DNA from: Treponema sp. | Lineage (GTDB): Bacteria; Spirochaetota; Spirochaetia; Treponematales; Breznakiellaceae | DNA length: 8,882 nucleotides | Assembly: GCA_031288575.1 (NCBI GenBank) | Contig: JAITRD010000108.1 | Location: 1 to 8,882, forward strand | Reading direction: 5' to 3' | Shown here: in pieces, positions 1-6,683 of the stretch | Position numbering within the stretch: position 1 is the stretch's first letter | How the letters are laid out: each line of letters opens with the position of its first letter | Made by a program: the position numbers and the translations under genes | Notes under the pieces: generated by a model | Database searches by the model: none | What the model was told of the DNA's origin: nothing | Seen by the model: only the letters and a program-made list of their open reading frames with translations

Positions 1-1
1 G

Positions 2-436
2 CGGGATCCCCAATACAGCCGGCTTTCTAAACGTTCCCTGATATTTTTTTCCCGGGTTATTGAACGGCCCAGCGCGGAATTTGAGGGGGCGGTTGAACGG
101 ATTGATATGGACCGGGGAACCCCCCAGGGAGCCGCGGAATTTTTAGCGGGGCGGCTTGTTTCAACAACCGAATTTCTTTTGGGCCGCCCCCGGCTCCAGC
201 GGGCGGATCTGGATCTGGACGGTCGTTTAGAAACGGTCCGGCTTTTCCGCATGGATCCGGTCAAAGAATCTTATGGGGGGGATTATAAAAGGGATATTGA
301 ATTTTCTGAAAGCGATTGGGACGGGGACGGCATATTTGAAACCGGGGAGCAATATTTTCCCGACGGGACCCTTTTGCGTTCCTGGGATACTGATAAAGAC
401 GGAAAGCGGGAATACACTGAATGGATAAGGAAGTAA
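2..436 (+). CDS. C-terminal part of a hypothetical protein with Asp-rich, EF-hand-like loops (5' partial)
   Basis: The frame is open from the left edge, so the gene starts outside the window; 144 residues are visible before TAA at 434-436. An internal ATG at 107 exists, but nothing marks it as the true start. I do not recognise the family. Three short acidic motifs of the D-x-D-x-D-G-x-x-E type are visible: DLDLDGRLE (visible residues 69-77), DWDGDGIFE (105-113) and DTDKDGKRE (129-137). They resemble the calcium-binding loops of EF-hand or dockerin-type repeats, but the flanking helices are not clear, so metal binding is inference. Alternatively they are structural turns in a repetitive beta-rich domain. 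The stop lies 4 nt before the HtrA-like gene, so the two are probably co-transcribed and may act together in the cell envelope. Confidence 0.75.
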   Translation, partial: RDPQYSRLSKRSLIFFSRVIERPSAEFEGAVERIDMDRGTPQGAAEFLAGRLVSTTEFLLGRPRLQRADLDLDGRLETVRLFRMDPVKESYGGDYKRDIEFSESDWDGDGIFETGEQYFPDGTLLRSWDTDKDGKREYTEWIRK

Positions 437-440
437 GGGG

Positions 441-2294
441 ATGTTCTTGAAGGGATTAAAAAAAATATGGCCGTTGCTCCCCTTTGTTTGCCTGATAGCC
501 GGGATTTTTTGCTCCTGCTTAACTTCGGCTGCCGCGGAAAAGCGGCTTACTCCCCTTAGATCCACCGGAGAATTCCGGCTGGATGATATTAAATCCTATA
601 TTTCCGAAGACCCTGCCCGGGCGATTCATCTGGTGGGCATCTACGATGCCCTCTATGACCCCTTGAATTCCCGGGAAGGGGGGGGCGATCCCGGCATAGT
701 CCAACAACTTAAGGAACTTGAGGCTGAAGCTGTCCGGAACCTCAAGGATTCCCAAATCCGGGCGATTCAGGAAGAGCGGTGGAATGACGCGGCTTCCCTG
801 GCCCGTTCCCTTTCAAATTTGGGAATAAAGGTGGAAAATACCGGGATGGAACCCGATTTCGTCCTTGCGGATGCCAAAAAGCGTCTGGCCGAGGGCGACA
901 ATTTGGGAGCCTTCCTTGCGGCGGTCCGGGCCCACGGATTAAAGCCCCTGGAATTTAAGGATGCCCTCCTGTTCCTGGAAGGGGCCGCAGCGGCAAAACA
1001 GCGCAGGACCGCGGCCTTTTTTTACGCCATCGCCGATACCCAAACAGGGCAAGAGAATGTTATTCCAGAGGAGCTGCGGGACTATGCCCGGGGCGCGGAT
1101 ACCCCCCAGGATATGATTAAGGGGGTGGCCACTGTTTTGGTTGACCGGGGTTACCGTATTGAGCGGGGCCGGGGAATACCGGACCGGGTTTTAGGGTCCG
1201 CCTTTTTTGTGGATATTTCGGGGCTTCTTATCACCAATTACCATGTTATTTCCAGCGAGGTTGATCCTTCATATGAGGGATATTCCCGGATGTATATCCG
1301 TATGGGGGATGCTTCCAGCGCCCGGATTCCCGCCAAGGTTATCGGCTGGGATAAGGCCATGGATCTTGCCCTTATTAAAGCGGAATTTACCCCTGAATAT
1401 GTTTTTTCCGTGGTTGACCGGGTTATTCCCCGGGTAGGGGATACGGTATTGGCTATCGGTTCCCCCGGAGGGCTGGAAAAAACCGTTACCTCCGGGATTG
1501 TATCGGCCCAGGGCCGGCGTTTTTTGCCCCTGGGCGATGTGATCCAGATAGACGCCGCGGTAAACCACGGCAATTCCGGCGGTCCCGTCGTGGATGCCGG
1601 GGGGCGGCTGGTGGGGATCGTCTTTGCCGGCATCGAACAGTATCCGGGGCTAAATTTCGCGGTCCCCGCGGAACGGCTTGCCGCGGCTTTGCCGGCTATG
1701 ATTGCCGGGGGAAAGGCGGCGCGTTCCTGGCTTGGGCTTACCATAAGCGAAACGGCGGCGGGGGCGGAGATTGTTTATGTTGCCCCCTTTACTCCCGCGT
1801 CGGAACAGCAAATTAAAGAAGGAACCTTGATTGAGACCCTAAACGGCGAAAAACCGGAAGCCCCCCAGGGGGCGCTCATCCCCGCCCTGCAGGATCTGCT
1901 GCTAAGGACCCAGCCGGGCGAACTGGTGGCCCTGGAAACCTCCGACGGCAACCGGCGGATTCTGATGACCGTGCCCCGCCCCGATGTGCCCTTGGCGGAG
2001 GCCGCTAAACGGGACAGCCGGGAACGGATGGCGGCTCCCCTCTTTGGGCTTATCCTGGCGCCTTCCGTGGGGAAATCCTTTACTTCCGCCTATTTGGTGA
2101 AGAAGGTTGTCCGGGGTTCCATTGCCGATGAAGCGGGCCTCTCCGAAAACGATCCCGTGGTGATCCGGGGTTTCCGGATAGAAGAAAAGGACGGGTATGC
2201 CCTTCTGGAAATAAATGTAAAAAAGCGCCGCCAGGGATACCTGGAGACGGTCATGCAGCTTCCCGCCGCCCTGGATTCTTCCGATACCCTGTAG
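441..2294 (+). CDS. HtrA/DegP-like trypsin-type serine protease, exported, probably a lipoprotein, with N-terminal helical extension and PDZ-like C-terminus
   Basis: 617 residues. A basic N-terminus and hydrophobic stretch (residues 9-23) run into Cys24-Ser-Cys26; the segment FCSC fits the relaxed spirochaetal lipobox, so a periplasmic lipoprotein is likely but not certain. Residues about 40-230 form an alanine-rich, mostly helical region I cannot assign, possibly TPR-like. The S1C protease domain (about 245-415) shows the full triad: His268 in TNYHV, Asp308 in MDLAL and Ser379 in NHGNSGGP. Two PDZ-like regions follow (about 429-525 and 533-610), the second with a recognisable GSIADEAGL stretch. 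The expected role is degradation or quality control of envelope proteins. The start is uncertain: AAGGGG at 435-440 abuts the ATG at 441, whereas TTG at 447 has better spacing and gives MKGLKKIW. It follows the Asp-loop gene by 4 nt and precedes lepA by 61 nt. Confidence 0.9.
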   Translation: MFLKGLKKIWPLLPFVCLIAGIFCSCLTSAAAEKRLTPLRSTGEFRLDDIKSYISEDPARAIHLVGIYDALYDPLNSREGGGDPGIVQQLKELEAEAVRNLKDSQIRAIQEERWNDAASLARSLSNLGIKVENTGMEPDFVLADAKKRLAEGDNLGAFLAAVRAHGLKPLEFKDALLFLEGAAAAKQRRTAAFFYAIADTQTGQENVIPEELRDYARGADTPQDMIKGVATVLVDRGYRIERGRGIPDRVLGSAFFVDISGLLITNYHVISSEVDPSYEGYSRMYIRMGDASSARIPAKVIGWDKAMDLALIKAEFTPEYVFSVVDRVIPRVGDTVLAIGSPGGLEKTVTSGIVSAQGRRFLPLGDVIQIDAAVNHGNSGGPVVDAGGRLVGIVFAGIEQYPGLNFAVPAERLAAALPAMIAGGKAARSWLGLTISETAAGAEIVYVAPFTPASEQQIKEGTLIETLNGEKPEAPQGALIPALQDLLLRTQPGELVALETSDGNRRILMTVPRPDVPLAEAAKRDSRERMAAPLFGLILAPSVGKSFTSAYLVKKVVRGSIADEAGLSENDPVVIRGFRIEEKDGYALLEINVKKRRQGYLETVMQLPAALDSSDTL

Positions 2295-2302
2295 GGATCC
2301 TC

Positions 2303-2319
2303 TTTTCCCAAGGGGAAAA
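2303..2319 (+). other. Small hairpin in the protease-lepA gap
   Basis: TTTTCCC (2303-2309) pairs with GGGAAAA (2313-2319) across a 3-nt loop. No T-run follows, so it is not a convincing terminator. It may be an mRNA processing or stabilising hairpin between the protease gene and lepA, or simply chance. Confidence 0.35.
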
Positions 2320-2335
2320 ATATGTTTAGATACAC

Positions 2336-2348
2336 CATGTTTAACATG
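2336..2348. promoter_or_regulatory. Hyphenated palindrome just before lepA
   Basis: CATGTT-T-AACATG is a perfect 6-1-6 dyad whose last base touches the lepA ribosome binding site (GAGGA, 2348-2352; start at 2356). It could be an operator or a hairpin modulating translation. No regulator is encoded nearby and a 13-bp dyad can arise by chance. Confidence 0.25.
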
Positions 2349-2355
2349 AGGACCT

Positions 2356-4161
2356 ATGGTAAAACCTGAATTCATTCGGAATTTCTGCATTATCGCCCAT
2401 ATTGACCACGGAAAATCTACCCTGGCGGATCGTTTGATTCAAAAGGGACGCCTGGTGGAGGATCGTAATTTTCAGGATCAGATCCTGGACAACATGGACA
2501 TTGAGCGGGAACGGGGGATTACCATTAAAAGCCAGGCGGTAACCATCCCCTATACCGACGGGGAAGGCCGGGACTATGAGCTTAACCTGGTAGATACCCC
2601 CGGCCATGTGGACTTTACCTACGAAGTGTCCCGGGCGATCAATTCCTGCGAAGGGGCCCTGCTCCTGGTGGACGCCACCCAGGGGGTGCAGGCCCAGACC
2701 TTGTCCAATATGTACCTGGCCTTGGAACATAATTTAGAAATTATTCCGGTTATCAATAAGATCGACATGCCCGCGGCGGATATTCCCGGCGCCAGGCGGC
2801 AGATTGAAAAGGACCTGGGGCTTGACCCGGAGGAGGCTCTCCTGGTGTCGGCCAAACAGGGAACCGGGGTGGATGAGCTTTTTACGGCTATTACCAGGCG
2901 GATCCCCCCTCCCGCGGGCAAGGCCGAGGGGCCCCTGCGGGCCCTTATCTTCGACTGCCATTACGATCCCTACCGGGGGGTGGTGGTTCACCTCCGGGTT
3001 TTTGACGGGGCGCTTAAGCGGGGGATGAAGATCCGGTTCATGTCTAACGGCTCGGAATATGATGTGGAGACCCTTGGGGTTTTTAAGCTGGGCCTTGCCG
3101 AAACCGGGGAGCTTTCCACGGGGAGCGTGGGTTATATTATTGCCGGGGTCAAGACCGTCAGCGACGTGCGGGTGGGGGATACCGTAACCGGCGCGGACAA
3201 TCCCTGCGAAACCGCCCTGCCGGGCTTCCGGGAAATAAAGCCCGTGGTCTTTTCTTCGATATATCCGGTGGATTCCAACGATTATGAGGAACTGAAGACA
3301 AGCCTGGAAAAGCTTAAACTGAACGACGCCTCCCTGATCTATGAAAAGGATTCCTCCGCCGCCCTGGGTTTTGGCTTCCGCTGCGGTTTTTTAGGGCTCC
3401 TCCATCTGGAGGTAATTCAGGAGCGGCTGGAACGGGAGTTTGATCAGGCGGTAATCTTTACCGCCCCTTCGGTAAAGTACAAGGTCCGTCTGCGGAGCGG
3501 GGAGGATGTTCTGGTGGATAATCCCATGGAGTATCCCGATGAGGGGAAAATCGAGGGAGCCGAGGAGCCCTATATCCGCGCTTCCATTATCACCCCCGCC
3601 GTTTTTTTGGGAAACATCATGACCCTCTGTTTGGAAAAGCGGGGGGTGCAAACCAACATGACCTACCTGGATGAAAAACGGGTGGAACTTATCTACGATA
3701 TGCCCCTGGCGGAGGTGCTTTTTGATTTTTACGACCGCCTCAAAAGCATCAGCCGGGGTTACGCCTCCTTTGATTACGATATCACCGATTATAAACCCAC
3801 GGACCTTGTGAAACTGGATATACTGCTGAACGGTAAGGCCGTAGACGCCCTTTCCCAGCTTGTCTTCCGGGGGAAGGCCTATGACCGGGCCCGGCTTGTT
3901 TGTGAGCGCCTGCGGGATGAAATACCCCGGCAGCAGTTCAAGATCCCCATCCAGGGAGCCCTCGGAAGCCAGATTATTGCCCGGGAAACGGTAAATGCCT
4001 TGCGGAAGGATGTGCTTGCCAAATGTTACGGCGGGGATATTACCCGGAAACGCAAGCTTCTGGAAAAACAAAAAGAAGGGAAAAAACGGATGAAGATGGT
4101 GGGGGATGTGGAACTCCCCCAGAGCGCCTTTTTGGCGGTCCTTAAAACCAAGGATGAATGA
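2356..4161 (+). CDS. lepA: Elongation factor 4 (LepA), ribosome-associated GTPase
   Basis: 601 residues, matching the roughly 600 usual for the family and complete at both ends. All GTPase motifs are visible: G1 AHIDHGKS (14-21), G2 region ERGITI (52-57), G3 DTPGH (80-84), G4 NKID (134-137), G5 SAK (165-167). The family-specific segment FRCGFLGLLHLE lies at 341-352, and the basic LepA C-terminal domain (about 485-601) includes KQKEGKKRMK (571-580) and the typical ending FLAVLK. LepA binds the ribosome and is known to act in back-translocation or rescue of stalled translation and in ribosome assembly. The start at 2356 has GAGGA a few bases upstream and gives an N-terminus (MVKPEFIRNF) that aligns with known LepA. 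It sits 61 nt after the protease gene, probably in the same transcript. The next gene is convergent, with only 3 nt between the stops. Confidence 0.98.
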   Translation: MVKPEFIRNFCIIAHIDHGKSTLADRLIQKGRLVEDRNFQDQILDNMDIERERGITIKSQAVTIPYTDGEGRDYELNLVDTPGHVDFTYEVSRAINSCEGALLLVDATQGVQAQTLSNMYLALEHNLEIIPVINKIDMPAADIPGARRQIEKDLGLDPEEALLVSAKQGTGVDELFTAITRRIPPPAGKAEGPLRALIFDCHYDPYRGVVVHLRVFDGALKRGMKIRFMSNGSEYDVETLGVFKLGLAETGELSTGSVGYIIAGVKTVSDVRVGDTVTGADNPCETALPGFREIKPVVFSSIYPVDSNDYEELKTSLEKLKLNDASLIYEKDSSAALGFGFRCGFLGLLHLEVIQERLEREFDQAVIFTAPSVKYKVRLRSGEDVLVDNPMEYPDEGKIEGAEEPYIRASIITPAVFLGNIMTLCLEKRGVQTNMTYLDEKRVELIYDMPLAEVLFDFYDRLKSISRGYASFDYDITDYKPTDLVKLDILLNGKAVDALSQLVFRGKAYDRARLVCERLRDEIPRQQFKIPIQGALGSQIIARETVNALRKDVLAKCYGGDITRKRKLLEKQKEGKKRMKMVGDVELPQSAFLAVLKTKDE

Positions 4162-4164
4162 CGC

Positions 4165-4953
4165 TTACGCGCCGGTCAGGAATGGGAGGCTTTCTTTGAA
4201 GGTCTCCCAAATTATTTTTACGAAAAGCAGGATCAAGACTGCTAACATGAAATATCTGATAACCCTGGCGCCCCGGCGTATCGCCAAGCCGGAACCCAGG
4301 TAACCGCCGAGGATGCTGAAAGCCCCGGCGCAAAACCCCAGGGGCAGGAAAACCAGGTGTTGGGTGAGAAACACCGTTAGGGCTGCCAGGTTGGAGGCCA
4401 GGTTAACGAATTTTGCGTTTCCCGAGGCGGTGCGGGCCTCAATTTTTGCGACGGCGGTATATAAAAGAATATAAAACGTGCCCGCCCCGGGCCCGAAAAA
4501 ACCGTCATAGCCCCCTATGACAAAGGAAATGATAAGCGAATAGAGGATGCTCCGGATTCGGGAGAGGGGCCGGGCCGGAGCATCGAAGCGTTTGTTTTTG
4601 AATACATAAAAAGCAATTACCGGCAATAAAACGAGGAGGAGCCTTTGCAGGTACCTTTCAGGAACCGTCAGGGTAAGGGAGGTCCCCAGAGCGGAGCCGG
4701 CTAAAGCCGCGGCTATTGAAGGTAGGCACAGGAGCAAATCCACAAATTTATTTTTATAATACCGCCATGACGCAATGGCCGTGCCCATGCAGGACGAGAG
4801 CTTGTTAGTTCCCAGGGCGAAATGCATGGGGATTCCTGCCAGGAGGTATGCCGGCAATGATATAAGCCCCCCTCCGCCGACAATGGCGTCTACAAATCCC
4901 GCGATAAAAACCAGGGGGCACACAATGAAGAAAACCGTGATATTAAGATCCAT
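4165..4953 (-). CDS. TauE/SafE (TSUP) family membrane transporter, YfcA-like
   Basis: 262 residues, the usual size for this family, and almost entirely hydrophobic with about eight membrane segments. Both family half-repeats show their signatures: GFVDAIVGGGGLISLP (19-34) with LGTNKLSS (47-54), and GGYDGFFGPGAGTF (147-160) with a following ASGNAKFVNLASNLAAL stretch. TSUP proteins move small anions such as sulfite, sulfoacetate or other organosulfur compounds across the inner membrane; the substrate here cannot be read from the sequence. The ATG at 4953-4951 has a strong AGGAGGGG ribosome site on the minus strand. Its A overlaps the TAA of the upstream DUF115 gene (TAATG), so the two are translationally coupled. 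The stop at 4167-4165 faces the lepA stop across 3 nt. Confidence 0.92.
   Translation of the reverse strand: MDLNITVFFIVCPLVFIAGFVDAIVGGGGLISLPAYLLAGIPMHFALGTNKLSSCMGTAIASWRYYKNKFVDLLLCLPSIAAALAGSALGTSLTLTVPERYLQRLLLVLLPVIAFYVFKNKRFDAPARPLSRIRSILYSLIISFVIGGYDGFFGPGAGTFYILLYTAVAKIEARTASGNAKFVNLASNLAALTVFLTQHLVFLPLGFCAGAFSILGGYLGSGLAIRRGARVIRYFMLAVLILLFVKIIWETFKESLPFLTGA
4183..4219 (+). terminator. Candidate intrinsic terminator of lepA, inside the convergent TSUP gene
   Basis: TGGGAGGCTTT (4183-4193) pairs with AAGGTCTCCCA (4199-4209) across loop CTTTG, an 11-bp stem including two G-U pairs. A T-rich tail follows at 4212-4219 (TTATTTTT). The T-tract is on the + strand side only, so it suits transcripts coming out of lepA, whose stop is at 4161. 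It lies within the last codons of the minus-strand transporter gene. Confidence 0.6.
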
Positions 4954-6680
4954 TATTTTCCCCTCCTTCGGCGGCAGGGGCCTGCGGATAGTTCCCGGAG
5001 CAGCAGATCAAATATTCCGATAAAGGGATCAATTTCTGTCCGTATCCGCTTGAGGAAGGAAATATCCGTTACCGGGGGATGACGCCCGCCGGCCCCGGCG
5101 CATTCGGGAAAATGGGCCCAGAGATAATCCGCGCCGTCCAGGAGTTTTTCTGTTTCCTCCGGGGAAAGGGGGCTTTCCCCGGTAAGGCTATTCCGCAGGG
5201 CGATAAGGCTTTCCCGTTCCCGCCGAATCAGCCCTTCGAGGGCCTGCCGCCGTTCTTCCCCGGGCTGCCGGTCCGCCCTCGCTTTCGGGAAATGTTCCGA
5301 AGCTGTCGCCAGGGGGATGTCCCCCGCCATTGCCGCTGGGGCATCCTGAAGCAGGGCAAAAGCGGCCTCCCGCGAGAGGGTTTTAATGCCTAAGGGGAGC
5401 CCCGTCCCGGTGATATCCGAAAGCCGTTCCTCCCGGGAAAATTCCTGCTCAAAAAGTTCCCGGTAGTTTTTCATCACCGGATCGGAAAGGACCCTTTCCC
5501 CGGATTTAGACCGGGCCCTAAAAACCCCGGGCCGGAAGGCGGTGGTATTGATGAGCGGGTGAAAGCGGTCGTGACGGTTCAGCCCGTTCAGATGCCCCGG
5601 GGTATTCCTTGCGTGGAAACGGTCCAGGGTAAAGGAGAAATCGATTCCCCCGGCAATGACCGGGCCGGAGCTGATCCGCAGGGCCAGGGCCACCGCGCTC
5701 AGTCCCACAGAACCGAGGGGCGCCAGGGCTTCGGGCAAAAGCCGCCTTTCCCGCAGCCGCTCAAAAATACGCAGCGGGGTCCAGGGGGTAACGAAAAGGA
5801 AGACCTGCCCACCCAGAACCTCCCGGGTGGCGGGAAGGGCGGAGAGGTCCATGGCAAGGGGAATGGTTTGGGAACCGGCGCCGATAAAGTCTCGGAGGTT
5901 CCAGTGCTGGCTTTCCAGGGCTACCACAAGATCCGGTTTGATGTTGCGGGATAAGAGGGCCAAAAGACAGGTATCCGCGCAGATGACGGCAAAGGGCCGT
6001 CCGGCGCTTTCCTTGAGCTTTTCGCCAAAAGCAACGAGGAGCCCCTCAAGGAGCCCGTCCAGGGAAGGGCCCGCTCCCAATACCAGAACCGGGCGGCTGC
6101 CCAAATAAAGGTCCCCCAAGGTTGGCGTATCCGGAATGAGCGCCATATTACGGAACGCGTTCCGAATATACCGCCGGCCCAATTTGACCAGGGTCATGGC
6201 ATTCCCCCAATCGGTGGCGATATCCCGGCGAAGGGCGGCGGCCAGGGCTTCGTAAAGGGGAGAGTCCAACTGCCAGCCCCCTGAGAGGCGGATTATTTCC
6301 AGCCGCCGGAAGCTGCGGCTGCCCCAGGTTTCCCGGACAAAGGCGCAGAGGGCCGCCGCGTCCCGGGTCCTGATATAACGCAGCCGGGGATGGAGCAGCA
6401 GGGATTCTTCCATAGCTTCCAGGGAAAGGGACATAAGCTTTTCATCCGTTTCGATACAGAGGACCGCTGAATCGGCATTAAGCCCTGCCAGGAGTTTCGC
6501 AAGGCCGTATCCAAATAAAGGGGAAGGGCAAAAATAAAGGGTCCGTGTTTTGGGAAAAACCGATCCGGCAATGCGCTCCGCCTGAGCTATGGGATCAATA
6601 AGGGAAAGAAGATTTTTCCCCCGGTAAAAAATGGAAAAACCCCGGCGGGCTTCAATCTGCCGGGGCATTTCATCATTCAT
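4953..6680 (-). CDS. DUF115 / MptE-like protein, motility-accessory-factor (Maf) type putative glycosyltransferase
   Basis: 575 residues. The core carries the family's nucleotide-binding-like motif VLVLGAGPSLDGL (198-210), an AVICADTCL strand (231-239), IKPDLVVALES (247-257) and GGIDFSF (344-350), as in DUF115 proteins. That family includes archaeal 6-hydroxymethylpterin diphosphokinase MptE and bacterial Maf proteins that attach nonulosonic acids to flagellin. In spirochaetes, which have glycosylated flagella, the Maf-like role is the more likely one; this is inference. The N-terminal 190 residues and the helical tail (about 475-575) are less recognisable. The chosen ATG at 6680 lies 3 nt after the isomerase stop, with AAGGG abutting it; an in-frame ATG at 6668 (Met5) has longer spacing. 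Neighbours: isomerase upstream, TSUP gene downstream with a 1-nt overlap, so one operon. Confidence 0.85.
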   Translation of the reverse strand: MNDEMPRQIEARRGFSIFYRGKNLLSLIDPIAQAERIAGSVFPKTRTLYFCPSPLFGYGLAKLLAGLNADSAVLCIETDEKLMSLSLEAMEESLLLHPRLRYIRTRDAAALCAFVRETWGSRSFRRLEIIRLSGGWQLDSPLYEALAAALRRDIATDWGNAMTLVKLGRRYIRNAFRNMALIPDTPTLGDLYLGSRPVLVLGAGPSLDGLLEGLLVAFGEKLKESAGRPFAVICADTCLLALLSRNIKPDLVVALESQHWNLRDFIGAGSQTIPLAMDLSALPATREVLGGQVFLFVTPWTPLRIFERLRERRLLPEALAPLGSVGLSAVALALRISSGPVIAGGIDFSFTLDRFHARNTPGHLNGLNRHDRFHPLINTTAFRPGVFRARSKSGERVLSDPVMKNYRELFEQEFSREERLSDITGTGLPLGIKTLSREAAFALLQDAPAAMAGDIPLATASEHFPKARADRQPGEERRQALEGLIRRERESLIALRNSLTGESPLSPEETEKLLDGADYLWAHFPECAGAGGRHPPVTDISFLKRIRTEIDPFIGIFDLLLRELSAGPCRRRRGK

Positions 6681-6683
6681 CCC

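Noticed and set aside
1238..1744. Minus-strand 168-residue open frame
   Set aside because: Antisense to the protease domain; low-complexity Pro/Ser/Arg-rich translation with no family resemblance.
3391..4071. Minus-strand 226-residue open frame
   Set aside because: It lies wholly antisense to lepA, whose protein is unmistakable; the translation has no recognisable domain and is typical of GC-rich shadow frames.
4100..4121. Hairpin TGGGGGA/TCCCCCA as a minus-strand terminator for the TSUP operon
   Set aside because: The nearest T-run on the minus strand is about 12 nt beyond the stem and the stem is only 7 bp, inside lepA coding sequence; too weak to call.
5559..6108. Two plus-strand frames over the DUF115 gene
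   Set aside because: Both are shadows of the minus-strand gene, with Gly/Pro/Arg-rich translations.
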